A stretch of 64,000 nucleotides of DNA, from contig CM067083.1 in the NCBI GenBank assembly GCA_034008185.1, positions 120,798,837-120,862,836 on the forward strand, read 5' to 3'. Source of the DNA: Gorsachius magnificus (lineage: Eukaryota; Chordata; Aves; Pelecaniformes; Ardeidae). A program made the translations under genes and the position numbers. Positions 1 to 11,258 of the stretch are shown in pieces; within the stretch, counting starts at the first letter, position 1; each line of letters begins with the position of its first letter. The notes under the pieces are model-generated. The model did not search any database, had not been told where the DNA came from, and saw only the letters and a program-made list of their open reading frames with translations.

Positions 1-61
1 GCTTAGTTCCTGTTGGGAGCACAGCACTGATTGTCTGTTCCAGGCAAAGGTGCATCCCCAG

Positions 62-490
62 AAGCCATTTCAGGTGTGAAGGATCTTTCCAGCTTTGAAG
101 ACACATTGGCAACAGCTGGATTTGAAATGGATGAGGACTTTTTATTTTTCTGTGCTTTTATCTTTATTGTTAATATGCACATTATTCAGTAGTAAACTAA
201 ATTAATTTTAACTTCCAGACAGTGTATAACCACGTAGCATCACCTGAGAGCCCTCTATTCATCTGCACTGCAGTTCTGCATCAGATGAGCATCTTACATT
301 TCCTTGCCTCAGGTTGAGCTGTTCAATTACATTTCTCTGTGTGTATGCATTTAGGGCACCGGTGCAAGGATAAATCTTGTAATGGACCATTTTCCCTAGG
401 CAGTTTGGATGTAGCTGTGCTGGAAGTGTGGAAGATGAAAGCCTTTGGGGGTGGGTTTTGTGTGCGTGTGTGTGGATCAGTGCAGTACCT
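62..490. repeat. Diverged segmental duplication, copy A (3' flank of the intact CYP2 gene)
   Basis: By eye, 78-350 aligns in order with 12536-12790. Shared blocks include CTTTGAAGACA, GTTAATATGCA, AGTAAA-TAA-TT followed by AGTTCCA/ACTTCCA, AGTTCTG-ATCAG, and a TGTGTGT run. The resemblance may run on to about 490, where GTGCAGTA occurs in both copies. This copy lies downstream of the intact CYP2 stop codon; LTR and CR1 insertions now separate it from the gene. It supports duplication of gene plus flank. Confidence 0.7.
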
Positions 491-536
491 TTTGAGGTGT
501 GGCCCAGAGATTGGCCCCAGCCTCTTTCATCAAGGG

Positions 537-805
537 TGTGGTGGGCTGACCCTGGCTGGACACCAGGTGCCCACCAAAGCAGCTCTATCACTCCTGTCCT
601 CAGCTGGGCAGGGGCGAGAAAATATAACGAAAGGCTCATGGGTCGAGATAAGGACAGGGAGATTGCTGAATGATTACCATCCCAGGCAAAACAGAGTCAA
701 CTTGGGGAATTTTTTTTAATTTATTACCAATAAAATCAGAGTAGGATAATGAGAAATAAAAACTAAATTTTAAAACACCTTCTCCCCACCCCTCTCTTCA
801 TCCTT
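537..805 (-). mobile_element. Retroviral LTR fragment, 5' part missing
   Basis: On the plus strand it begins TGTGGTGGGCTGACCCTGG, the inverted end of an avian LTR that terminates in CACCACA when read in viral orientation. It runs through a T-rich stretch with a minus-strand AATAAA at 725-720 to about 805, where a CR1 fragment starts. The U3 end is not present. It lies downstream of the CYP2 stop codon on the same strand, so its poly(A) signal could serve the gene. Family assignment is from memory of avian repeats. Confidence 0.6.
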
Positions 806-819
806 ACAATGACCATCAC

Positions 820-1157
820 CTTCGCTCTCTACAGCTGCCTGAAAGGAGCTCGTAGTGAGGTGGGGGTTGGTCTCTTTTCCCAAGTAGTAAGTGATAGGAC
901 AAGAGGAAATGGGCTCAAGTTGTGCCAGGGCAGGTTTAGGTTGGACATTAGGAAAAAATTTTTCAATGAAAAGGCTGTCAGGCTCTGGAATGGGCTGCCC
1001 AGGGAAGTGCCAGAGTCCCTATCCCTGGAGGTATTTAAAAGATGTGTAGACGTGGTGCTTAGGGACATGGTTTAGTGATGGACTTGGCAGTGCTAGATTA
1101 ACAGTTGGAGTTGATGTTAAAGGTCTTTTCCAACCTAAATGATTCTATTCTATGATT
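820..1157 (+). mobile_element. CR1 LINE 3' fragment
   Basis: It translates to the end of the CR1 polymerase ([19 protein letters not shown] blocks) and ends with the CR1 3' untranslated tail GATTCTATTCTATGATT. 5'-truncated, as most CR1 copies are. It belongs to the class with AAAGGTCTTTTCCAACCTAA near the tail. Confidence 0.9.
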
Positions 1158-1350
1158 CCCTTTCAAGGAGTGGCTGGAAGTCAGGACTGTCGCCTGCCAT
1201 AATGGTGGGAGGGACACCTCTGGCTATAAGCCAAGATGTGTTTGGGCTAAAATCCCCTACTGGATTAAAGCACCAAACTTCCCACATGGAACTAGAGACA
1301 CAGCTATTTCATCCAGGTGTTTCAGGAAAAGAAGACCACTAAGAAAACCC
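1158..1350 (-). other. Proximal 3' UTR region of the CYP2 gene
   Basis: Sequence between the CYP2 stop codon and the CR1 fragment. I see no AATAAA or ATTAAA on the minus strand here or in the adjoining CR1; the first AATAAA is at 725-720, inside the LTR fragment. The transcript end cannot be fixed from sequence alone. Confidence 0.4.
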
Positions 1351-4300
1351 CTAGGAACGTGGCACTGCGCAGACCTCATGAGTCACTGGGGGGGTGGTGA
1401 TCCCGATGGAGGGAGAGAGGTCCAAGTCTGAGATGGAAACTCCAGGGGGAGGACGGAAGGTGAACCTCTGCAGGAGGCTGGTGAAGAAGAGGAAGAGCTC
1501 CATTTTGGCAAGTGTCTCACCAGCGCAGATCCTCCTCCCTGGAATAAAATGCACAACAGTCATAAGAAAGTCAGTGGGAGCTGCTTCGAGAAGAGAGGGA
1601 GAGGAAGAGGGAGAGGGAGAGGGAGAGGGAGAGGGAGAGGGAGAGGGAGAGGGAGAGGGGGAGGGAGAGGAGTTCCCATTTCTCTAATGGGAAAGGAGAC
1701 TTAGATGCCCAGTTCCCCTCACAGCCCTAAAAACAAAATGAAAGATACCTGCTGAAAAAGGCATGAAAGCGTCTTTCTTTACAAACTTCCCCTCAGAGTC
1801 AAGGAAATGCTCGGGGTAGAAGATTTCTGGTTTCTCCCACTGGGATTTGTCTCGCAGAACAGAGGCCAGTAAGGGGACAACGTAGGTTCCCTGCAAGCCA
1901 AGGCAGAGCAGTTATTACACTGAGGATGGTGTTGCTGTCACCATCAGAGTGATGGTGAGTGTTGGAGCTCAAAACACCCACTTTAATAGGGGAGCACCTG
2001 CCAAAATAGCTGTGAGAACCCCAGTATGAGCAAGAATCCTTGGACACAAGCAGGACTTGAAAGGGAGATGTGTTACACTGGGGATGGAGGGAAGAAAAGT
2101 AGTGCAGAAATTGTCTTACCTTGGGAATGAAATAGCCTTTGAGGGTCACGTCTGCGGTAGTCTCATGGGGCAAGTTCAATGGCAGGATATTAGCAAACCT
2201 TTGAATTTCATGGACAACAGCATCTGTATATGGCATTTGAGTTCGATGCTCAATTCGTGGGGGATTTGACCCTATCACTCGCTCTATCTCTTCTTGGACT
2301 TTTTCTGTGAAAGAAATAGGGATCGTACATCGATAGATTGCTTGAATGTCTCTTTCTCCTGCTAGGAATAGAGGGATGTGGAGAATTCACTTTTTGTTCA
2401 GCCCTGCTCAGTGTGAAGTCATGTTTGAGGTGACCTGATGAGAAGGAAGCTGTTTATTGACTAGTTTCCACTTACTCTGAATTTCAGGATATTTCATCAT
2501 GAGCAGAAGGCCCCAGCGCAAAGTGGTAGACGTGGTCTCCATGCCAGCTACAAACAGATTCCTCACGACCTCAGTTAAGTTTTCATTACTGAAATATCCA
2601 TTGGCCTTTCCTTTCTCCTGGAGGTGTGATACAATAATAATATCAGCTGATTAGAGATTCAAGGTGGCACTTTTTCATTGGAGAACAGGGAAAAACTTTC
2701 ATATGCAACCCTCAGGGAAGAGTTAATTGTAAAGGATAAGAAAGTTTTGATGGGATGCCTTGAGAAACCTGTTCTAAGCTGAGTCTTGAGATAGAGTGTT
2801 TGGACTGCCAGTGCTGCCCACAAGAACACACCCTAAGTCAACCAGGGCCTTCAGCTTGGATAATGTCAATGATGACAAGAATATTTTGGAAAAGAATGAC
2901 CAGTCACTGGGACCACCCATGTGATTCAATCGTTTACTTCAGAGTTTTTTGGCCCACGGGAGCAGAGCATCTTGCAGGACAAAAATACATTTGTTGTCAG
3001 AGCTGGGTTTTGACATCAACTCAAGAGGTACTGGAGACTTGGCCCATGATGATATTGCTTTTACCTGCCACTAGCATCAAAAGAGAGCCTAGAAGAGTGG
3101 TTCACGTTCCCCTGCAATCCCTGCCAGCCCATGCTTTTCCTACAGGAGACTTGGGCTTAAACCTCATGAGGCCATACCACGTAGAGGCAAGGGCTGGGTA
3201 CAAACAGTGCCACATTTTTACAAGAACCGTAAAACTAGAGTTTTGTTGAAACAAGTAAATGAAATCTTGTGTGACCTGGCAACTGAAACCAAGAAATATG
3301 TACTGAAGAGTCCTGGGCCTAGAGCTTTCCCTGGATATGAAGTCTTTATGAAGGGGGATGTGAATTAAAAAAGAGTCAGAAATGCTGGGGTACAGAAAAG
3401 GATTTTAAACTACAGGTAAAGAGAGCTTCTTGTACTTTGCTTGCTGAATAGTGGTTTGTATTTTCCTTATAAATTACTGGGAACACATAAAAGACGCTAG
3501 TCCATGACCAATTTATCTCCTAGCTGCAATGACTGCATAGTCTTTCAGCCTGACCACAGTTTCTGGTAGGACTTTTGCACATGCTAGATCTCAGCTGAAG
3601 AACATTTGTTTTTCTACCAAGCCTTGAAAGGAAAGTGAGGAGACTTGAAGAAACTGCTAGGATTCAATTACCTCTTGCTGTCTCACGAGGAAAGTGTCAA
3701 TGAAGCTTCTTTGGTCATTTCTGTCCAGGGTTTTGAGATGTTCTATGAAAGTCACCTTGATAAAAGCCTCAATTTCTTTTACATTTTTAATAAAGATTTT
3801 GTGGTCCTTCAGGAGGAATCCAAGGACTGGGAACATGTTGTACATCTGCAAGGTGCAGAGATAGCAGAGTTAGAAAACAGCTGCTAAGCAGACATACCCC
3901 AGTTCAACAGTGTCTATTAAAAAAAGCCCTTACAGAAAATGGTGTATAGCCTTATACTCAAGATTAAATATGTTCCTTTGTCCTCCTTTTTCCCTGGCCA
4001 ACTGTGTAAAATTGTTAAAATATATTCCCTCTTACACTCAGTATTAATCACTCTAGTTGGTGATGGCCTAGAAATCCCATGTTTGTGCATATGCCCTTGA
4101 CACAACTTCCTACCTCTCCACTCCTAGAGAATTCATCCCTCCCTCTCCACGCTGATTGGAATTAGGAATATCAAGTTTAAGAGACAGTTATGGGAATTCC
4201 CACACTGATTTTGACCTTGTTGTTTGTAATGTTGTTTGTGATGACCAAGTTCTATTGCTAGGGGACACAATCTTTGTGTCGTATTATGTGTTGTTCAATT

Positions 4301-7300
4301 TTTCATGAAAGGAGAAACTTATAATTTCCCAGGCTATGCTGCTAAGATAAATAGCACCAGAGGTCCACTTTCTGCCATTTCAGGGAGCATCTGTCATGTA
4401 CAGATAAATGTGTTGCAATGACCGGCGTCGGAGAGGTGTACCTCTGTATACCACTGTATAATCATGCTTTTGGAGAGCAATATTCAAACAGTATGAATTA
4501 CCGAAACTGATGGAGTTCCAAAAATTCTGACATTTTCATTCACCAATGACAGGAGCCTTTTGAATGTGGGGTCTTCATAGTCATATCGCTTTCCAAGCAA
4601 TATGGATACGATGACATTAGCAATAGCAGCATTCATCATCAGAGTCATCTCAAGGGGCTTTCCTAGCATGGGTAAAGGAGGTGCAAAGAGCAAAGTCATT
4701 CTAGTTAATTAAAGTAGCATGCAGAGGCTCAGTGAAGTCTGGGACATGATAAGCACAGAGCTGGCAGGAGGAAAGGCTCCTCCAGCTCAGGGTTCACACA
4801 TCCCTAACGGTATTTCAACAGACCAGAGACTGAATGCAAGTCTTTTGTGCTCCTCTCCATTTTCTCCAAGACTATTGCACCCCTGGGTCTTTGTGGCCCT
4901 TTCCCAGGCTGCTCTGTTTGGGCATGCATGATCTTAAAGTTTCCTGGTATAAGGGTAACTCAGCATTGCCACTTCCCCTGTCTGTGCTGTTCTGGGCTGT
5001 CCCTTATCACCACTATCCTTTGAGAATTGGACTGTGTCCCTTTAGGTCCAATTTCCTAACTCAGTAGCTCTTGGTGACTCAATCTTTCCTGCTGCAGCTC
5101 TCACTTCTACAGCTTCTAGGTCCCTCTGGTGCATCCCCTTTGCAGCTGGATAGAGGCCTTGCTTTCAGGGGTTCAAGGACATGAAGCCTGAACTAGAATG
5201 ATGATGTATAAATCTGGTTTTATCCCAACTCTGCTTGGTCAGAAGAGCTACCTACTGAAGTCCTGCTGTTGGTAACAGAGCCTAGTAAGAAATAATCTTG
5301 GATCATGCTGGTGAAATGTGTAACTGGATGTTCTGCCTCCTACTGGAAGGGTTTTCCCTGACATGTACCTTTAGGGACAATCAATTTTTTTAGTGTAGGT
5401 AAGAAAGTCCTTGCAATAGCCTTCTGCTCTCCCAATGCCACTAAATCAATCAAAGGCACTGCACATGCAGGAACAAATTACTCTTCTCAGCTGTGCTGTT
5501 TGATGTCCAACTCCAGTTTGACTACCAATGCTTCAATGAATGCTTTTCATTCGCGTGTCAGGCAATTGCCAGGTGGAGAGACAGAGACAGAGAGCTCATA
5601 TAAACTCCTCAGAGCATGGATGCTGGAGAAGGTAGATCTCTGAAGGAGTTCAGAGTCTCTTCTTCCTTGACCCTTGGTATTTTTTTGGGAGGCTTGAGGA
5701 AAACCAGTGTGTTATGAAGGTAAAATTCCCCCCACCTTTCTGTGCCTCAATGGTGTCTACCAGGCATTTGTACTCCTCTACAACACGATCTTCTATGGCC
5801 TTCTTGCCCATTCCAAAGTCTCGTAAGGTTGTAAGCGTAAATCTTCGCATCACTTTCCAGTTTTCTCCGTCAGAAAATATAACACCTTTAATGGAAAATG
5901 AAAACACAGAAATAGAAATTTCATGATGAGAGCAAAGATTATCTATCTACCCTGAATCCTGGTAAGGATGGGTTCTGGCAGGAAACCTGTCAAGCTCTCA
6001 AGACATGTTGTGTCCCCACAAAGAATGAAATCAGACAAGAAAGATATGTCAGGAGAAAGATCTGAGGGAAGCCGCCACCACTCTGAGTTCATGAGGTGTC
6101 TGATGTGGCCTAAGATGTGAGGGCTTTTGCTCAGCTTTGTTTAGAACAGAGACTTGGATTTGTGCCTCTGGGTCATCACCTGGGATGATGAATGTGCTCA
6201 TTAACCTTAGAAGTCTTCCTTAGGTGAGATAAGTCTTCTCTCAAGAGCACCTGTATTCTTACATAGACTGTAGAGAGTAAATGAAACCTCAAATATGGGC
6301 ATCTGTTTGGAAAATCTCCCCACTTGGTGGGAGTAACCGCACCCCCTTACACCCTAGAAAAGCTGCAGAGAATTCTCAGTGGCATCTGAAGAGAAGTTTT
6401 GGTCAAGCTGATGCTGCTATTTACTCTTCTTGAACCTATCATGCTCTCTTATTCTTGCTTAGAGTCTTGATGAAGAAATTATAGAATCATAGAATTGTTT
6501 AGGTTGGAAAAGACCTTTAAGATCATCAAGTCCAACCGTTAACCTAACACTGCCATCCCACCACTAAACCACGTCCCTAAGCACCTTGTTTGCCTGGCTT
6601 TTAAATACCCCCAGGGATGGGGACTTGACCACTTCCCTGGGCAGCCCATTCCAGAGCCTGACAACCCTTTCGGGGAAAAAATTTTTTCTAATGTCTAAGA
6701 TTTGTCTAAATTTGTCTAAATTGTCCCTAGTGAAGAAAGCAAAAATTTGCAGATAGGTTGGCATTTAACAGCATATTGGTTACTCAGAGTTGGTCACACA
6801 ATACTAATGTGCTCACCCTTGCTTTCCTGTCAGAAGATGACAATCTCTCATGTCCCTACTTCCATGTATCCCATCAATATTTACAGGAATCGAAAGATGA
6901 GGTTCAGGGTCTAACAACTGTGGAGGATGATATCTGCACCAGAAGAACTCAAAGCAAGAATGAGCTCCCTCTGGGGAAGCAAACTAAAGGCTTGGGTTAT
7001 TGTGTGTATTCTCTGTTAGAGATTTCTTCTCAAATGTAAAATCAATTGGAAAATTTAAAATAAGCATTCAATAATACCAGTCTCACTAGGAGTATTTGGA
7101 GATAGTGCTGCTATGTAGTAGACACTTCCTTATCAGCTTGTATTGGGTTTATGTGGCAAGGTTTTGGTGGCTGGGTGGCTGCAAGGGTGGCCTCTGTGAG
7201 AAGAGATCAGGAGATGTCCCCATGTCAGCTCCTCAACATGTCACCTCTAAGGGAAGACTCAGCTGCAGATTCAGACCTCTAAATTACATGTTTATGTGTA

Positions 7301-8754
7301 AACTAAGGGTATCAGCTCTCCTTATCCCCAATGACTATCACCACACATTGTTCATTTTCCCCCTCATTTCCATTGCCTCACATGCTTAGCAAAACAAAGT
7401 AAGACATTGTGAATTCTCCTCTCCATGAAGAAAGTCTCATTCTTCTTTGCAGAAGGCAGATGCATGGGGGAACAGAACAGCACGCTCACCTTTTCCTTTT
7501 CCTGATTTTTCAACAACTGGTATTTTAGGTCTCCCTGAAAATGCATCCGCCTGGTTCACCAGAGCTTCCTTCACTGTGTCATATCCTGATAGCACCACCA
7601 TTTTCTGTAGTCCCATCTGAATGCTGAAGACTGAGCCATAGGTTTTGGATAGCTAGTGGGACAAAAGGAGACAATAAAAGAAAATTATTTTCAGCAAGCT
7701 CAAAATACTTGTTTTTCAGCGGGTTTAATGTTCTCTTTCTGCATGGCATTGGCTTTTCATTCACTGTCCAAAATGTGGGGAATTTGTCATACAAATGTTG
7801 GAAGTCTTACGAAGAAAAAGAATTACAATGGGTTCTGTAATTTGAGTAACAGACTTTTAGAGGGGCTAAAGAAAAGGCAGAAGAGCAGACAGGCTTGGCC
7901 CTGTGTTCCTTTGAAGAGACAAAGGGAAAGTGAATTTCTCAGTAATAGTGGCAAAACCTGTTGTCCTGGTTTTGGCTGGGATAGAGTTAATTTTCTTCCT
8001 AATAGCTGGCACAGTGCTGTGTTTTGGATTCAGTACTAGAAGAATGTTGATAACACACTGATGGTTTAGTTGTTGCTGAGCAGTGCCTAGACCAGTCAAG
8101 GACTTTTCAGCTTCCCATGCTCTGCCAGGGACACAAGGAGTTGGGAGGGGGCACAGCCAGGACAGTTGACCCCAACTCGCCAAAGGGGTATTCCACACCA
8201 TATCATGTCATGCTTAGTAGATAAACCGGGGGGGAGTTGGCCAAGGGGTAGCAATTGCTGCTCAGGGACAGGCTGGGCATTGGTCAGTGGGTGGTGAGCA
8301 ATTGCAGTACATCATGTTTTCTACATTTTTTTATCATGACCATTATTATTTTCTCTTCCTCTGCTGTTTTATTAAACTATCTTTATCTCTTTAAAACCCA
8401 TGGGTTTTAATTCCACCTCCACCCCACCCCCACCCCATCCCCACCTATGATTCTCTCTCCTATCCCACTTCGGGGGGGAGCAAGCAGCTCAAAAAATTTG
8501 TACCCCTTTTGAGGGCTCAGTGACTGCCTTAGATAGAGAGCTCTAAGAAAAGGAACAACAGAAATTACCTCTAGCATTGTCAGGTAAGGTCTCTTCAGAT
8601 CCATAATGTGCAGATTTCCAATGATGGGTAAAGGTCTGGGTCCTGGGGGGAAGTTTTCTCTTGTGTGGCTCTTCCAGACATGTTGTCTTTTCAGAATCAG
8701 CAGGACAATGAGTATAAACAATAACCCTACAGGAACAAGAGTGACCCAATCCAT
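1351..8754 (-). CDS. Cytochrome P450 family 2 gene (CYP2AC1-like by synteny), 9 exons, intact
   Basis: Heme-thiolate monooxygenase, anchored in the endoplasmic reticulum and using electrons from P450 reductase; substrate unknown. Coding exons, in transcription order: 8569-8754, 7490-7652, 5736-5885, 4502-4662, 3672-3845, 2476-2617, 2120-2304, 1749-1890, 1351-1538. All introns are GT/AG. The lengths sum to 1,491 nt (496 aa plus TAG), normal for CYP2, and the nine-exon structure is the CYP2 pattern. Visible in the translation: N-terminal hydrophobic anchor (about residues 5-22), proline hinge FPPGPRPLP (35-43), C-helix WxxxR (W126, R130), I-helix AGMETT (302-307), K-helix EIQR (358-361), PEHF (413-416), and heme loop FSAGRRICAG with Cys439 as the iron ligand. 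The start ATG has A at -3. The subfamily cannot be fixed from motifs; proximity to RHAG suggests CYP2AC, but automated annotation may call it CYP2K-like. No frameshift or missing catalytic residue was seen. Confidence 0.93.
1596..1671. repeat. (GGGAGA)n microsatellite in CYP2 intron 8
   Basis: About 12 units of GGGAGA/GAGGGA with few interruptions. It sits inside the 210-bp last intron of the CYP2 gene, 58 bp or more upstream of the exon 9 acceptor at 1538. In the transcript it is a pure pyrimidine repeat (UCUCCC)n, so it may bind pyrimidine-tract proteins; the duplex is a homopurine/homopyrimidine tract able to form H-DNA. Confidence 0.95.
6481..6727 (-). mobile_element. CR1 LINE 3' fragment in CYP2 intron 2
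   Basis: Starts with the inverted tail ATAGAATCATAGAATTG followed by TTTAGGTTGGAAAAGACCTTTAAGATCATCAAGTCC-type sequence and runs into the end of the CR1 polymerase coding region (LWNGLPREV). The 5' side decays into a short ATTTGTCTAA repeat near 6700-6722. Same strand as the host gene, in a 1.6-kb intron. Confidence 0.92.
7139..7240 (+). mobile_element. LTR-derived fragment in CYP2 intron 2
   Basis: TATTGGGTTTATGTGGCAAG followed by GTTTTGGTGGCTGGG and GATGTCCCCATGTC resembles the beginning of a common avian LTR family. Only the first 100 bp or so is recognisable; it decays into unassigned intron. Assignment is from memory and not checked. Confidence 0.45.
7962..8489 (+). mobile_element. ERVL-type LTR, 3' end truncated, in CYP2 intron 1
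   Basis: Begins TGTCCTGGTTTTGGCTGGGA and carries an ATTAAA-type poly(A) signal near 8370. It reaches the GGGGGGGAGCAAGC block near 8475 but lacks the last 50 bp or so (GTTAAACCACAACA end) present in related copies elsewhere in this window. Opposite strand to the P450 gene, inside the 916-bp first intron, ending about 80 bp from exon 1. A C-rich CCACCCC tract lies at 8413-8443. Confidence 0.85.
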
Positions 8755-9473
8755 TGTCTTTCAGCAAAGGCTTAGCTGAGAAGATGAAAATTCAAGCAAG
8801 GAGTGCAATCTCCTGTCAGAAGTTAAGAGTTTCAAGCATTAATGGCACTTCTACACATACAGAGATATGAGCTTCACCTCTAGGAAATGGTAGAAATGCC
8901 AATCTGGGGTTTTACCCTCGGAGTATCCCTACTAGGTGCTCTCACTACCGTGTGCATTCACGTTACCTGTGCTGGTTACTGTTTGATGGGTGATGTCTAA
9001 ACTAGTCCTGTGTGTTGGCAGAGATGTCCGTGGGCATAGGTCGAATTAGAAACAACAACAACAAACACTGCCTTGAACTTTGAGACTGGGAGGAGGTGGG
9101 AGAAGAAGGAAGAGGTTCACTGGTTGCTCAGGCTTTCCCTTATCTCTTTATGGAAGATGCTGGAGATGCCAGGTCTTGACAATAGCAGAATCTCAGCTGA
9201 CTAGGGATCTGAGACAGTTGTCAAGATTCCTCCTGAGTAACCTGAATGTGGATTTACAGCCTTGATGAGCTGTGGATACTGGAAAATTGATCAGAAGTAC
9301 TCAAGAGAGGCAGAAATCAGTGGGAAACGTCGAAACTGGCAAATGGTGAGGTCTGTATTGATCTGATAGCCTCAGCTTCCTTTAAAGTGAATAGAGGGCA
9401 AGGGGCACCTTCTCTTTCAAAATCAGAAGCTGAAACTGGTCAGATAACCCATGCCTTAAATGTTCCTGATTTT
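8755..9473. promoter_or_regulatory. 5' flank of the CYP2 gene
   Basis: Holds the presumed promoter and 5' UTR. I see no clear TATA box at a convincing distance from the start codon and no repeat. No coding potential is supported; nothing else recognised. Confidence 0.3.
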
Positions 9474-9570
9474 CACATAATGGTTGAGGCTGGAAGGGAA
9501 CTTGGGAGGTCATCTGGCCCATCACTGCTGCTCAAGCCAGTTGTACACTAGGGCCTGTATCTTCAGCTGT
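9474..9570 (-). mobile_element. Old CR1 fragment (3' region)
   Basis: ATGGTTGAGGCTGGAAGGGA and GGTCATCTGGCCCATCACTG match the start of an inverted CR1 3' region of an older, more diverged class; the tail itself is lost. The following CAAGCCAGTTGTACACTAGG fits the same family. The 270 bp up to the next CR1 hold nothing recognised. Confidence 0.6.
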
Positions 9571-9841
9571 GGCAATTGCCTTTGGCATCCAGCTGTAACC
9601 ATTTCAGGAAGAGAGGTGGAGAAAAGAATCTGTATGATTATCTCTGAATGGGGAGCCAGAGCTGAGGGGAAAATTGAGAAAAGATGACCTCTATTGGGTG
9701 AGGAAAGAGGGCTGAGGTGCAGTCTGACTTGTGTGTCTTAGAGTCTAAGAGAGTGAGCAGCAGAAAAGGAACTGTTAAAAGAAGCAACCATGGAGAAGAA
9801 ATCACTCAGGGCTTTCACTGAGACTGACCAGAGGATGTCAC

Positions 9842-10829
9842 AAGCGGTGTCCCCCAGGGCTCAGTTTTAGGGCCGGTCTTGTTTAATATCTTTATCAATG
9901 ACCTGGATGAGGGGATTGAGTGTGCCCTCAGTAAATTTGCAGATGACACCAAACTGGGTGGTAGTGTTGATCTGCTGGAGGGGAGGAGGGCTCTGCAGAG
10001 GGACCTGGACAGGCTGGATCAATGGGCCGAGGCCAATTGTATGAGGTTCAACAAGGCCAAGTGCCGGGTCCTGCACTTTGGTCACAACAACCCCATGCAG
10101 TGCTCCAGGCTTGGGGAAGAGTGGCTGGAAAGCTGCCTGGTGGAAAAAGACCTGGGGGTACTGATTGACAGCCGGCTGAATATGAGCCAGCAGTGTGCCC
10201 AGGTGGCCAAGGCAGCCAATGGCATCCTGGCTTGTATCAGGAATAGTGTGGCCAGCAGGAGTAGGGCAGTGATCGTGCCCCTGTACTCGGTGCTGGTGAG
10301 GCCGCACCTCAAATACTGTGTTCAGTTTTGGGCCCCTCACTCCAAGAAAGATGTTGCCTTGCTGGAACAGGTCCAGAGGAGAGCAACCAAGCTGGTGAGG
10401 GGTCTGGAACACAAGTCATACGAGGAGCGGCTGAGGGAACTGGGGTTGTTTAGTCTGGAGAAGAGGAGGCTGAGGGGAGACCTGATCGCCCTCTACAACT
10501 GCCTGACAGGAGGCTGTAGCGAGGTGGGGGTCGGCCTCTTCTCCCTGGTAACAGACGATAGGACAAGGGGGAATGGCTTGAAGCTGCGCCAGGGCAGGTT
10601 TAGGCTAGACATTAGGAAAAACTTCTTCACCGAGAGGGTTGTCAGGCTCTGGAATGGGCTGCCCAGGGAGGTGGTCGAGTCCTCATCCCTGGAGGTATTT
10701 AAAAGACAGATAGATGAGGTGCTTAGGGACATGGTTTAGTGGTGGGATGGCAGTGCTAGGTTAACGGTTGGACTCGATGATCTTAAAGGTCTTTTCTAAC
10801 CGAGGTGATTCTATGATTCTATGATTCTG
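9842..10829 (+). mobile_element. CR1 LINE, 3' kilobase with a long open polymerase frame
   Basis: An open frame from about 9842 to 10739 (286 codons from 9879) encodes the C-terminal part of the CR1 reverse transcriptase. It starts at the [11 protein letters not shown] block and carries the FADD catalytic motif, RFNKAKC, and the RRATKL and [10 protein letters not shown] blocks. It is followed by the 3' UTR and tail GATTCTATGATTCTATGATT. The 5' kilobases, including the endonuclease, are absent, so it cannot move alone. The lack of stops over 286 codons suggests a fairly young copy. Confidence 0.95.
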
Positions 10830-10835
10830 TGTGCA

Positions 10836-11258
10836 GAGGAGGGCTACAAAGATGATGAGGGGACTGGAGCATCTCTCCTACAAATAGCCTGGAGAAGACT
10901 GAGAGGGGACCTCATCAACACATACAAATATCTTAAGGGTGGATGTCATGAAGATGGGACCAGACTCTTCTCAGTGGTGCCCAGTGACAGGACAAGGGGC
11001 AAGGGGCACAAACTGAAACATAAGAGATTCCAGTTGAACATGAGGAAGAACTTCTTTACCTTGACGGTGACAGTGCCCTGGCACAGGCTGCCCAAGGGGG
11101 TTGTGGACTCTCCTTCTCTGGAGTTATTCCACCCCCGCCTGGACGATGTCCTGTGCAACCTGCTCTGGGTGAACGTGCTTTGGCAGGGGGGTTGGACTGG
11201 ATGATCTCCTGAGGTCCCTTCCAACCCCTGCCATTCTGTGATTCTGTGATTCTGTGAT
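10836..11258 (+). mobile_element. CR1 LINE 3' fragment of a different class
   Basis: Begins at GAGGAGGGCTACAAAGATGA, codes for the end of the CR1 polymerase with some disruptions, and ends in GATCTCCTGAGGTCCCTTCC plus three ATTCTGTG units. The tail unit (ATTCTGTG instead of ATTCTATG) and the 3' UTR differ from the CR1 directly before it. The two are head-to-tail with almost no spacer. Confidence 0.92.

Noticed and set aside
9867..10412. 181-codon open frame on the minus strand
   Set aside because: It is the antisense shadow of the CR1 polymerase frame.
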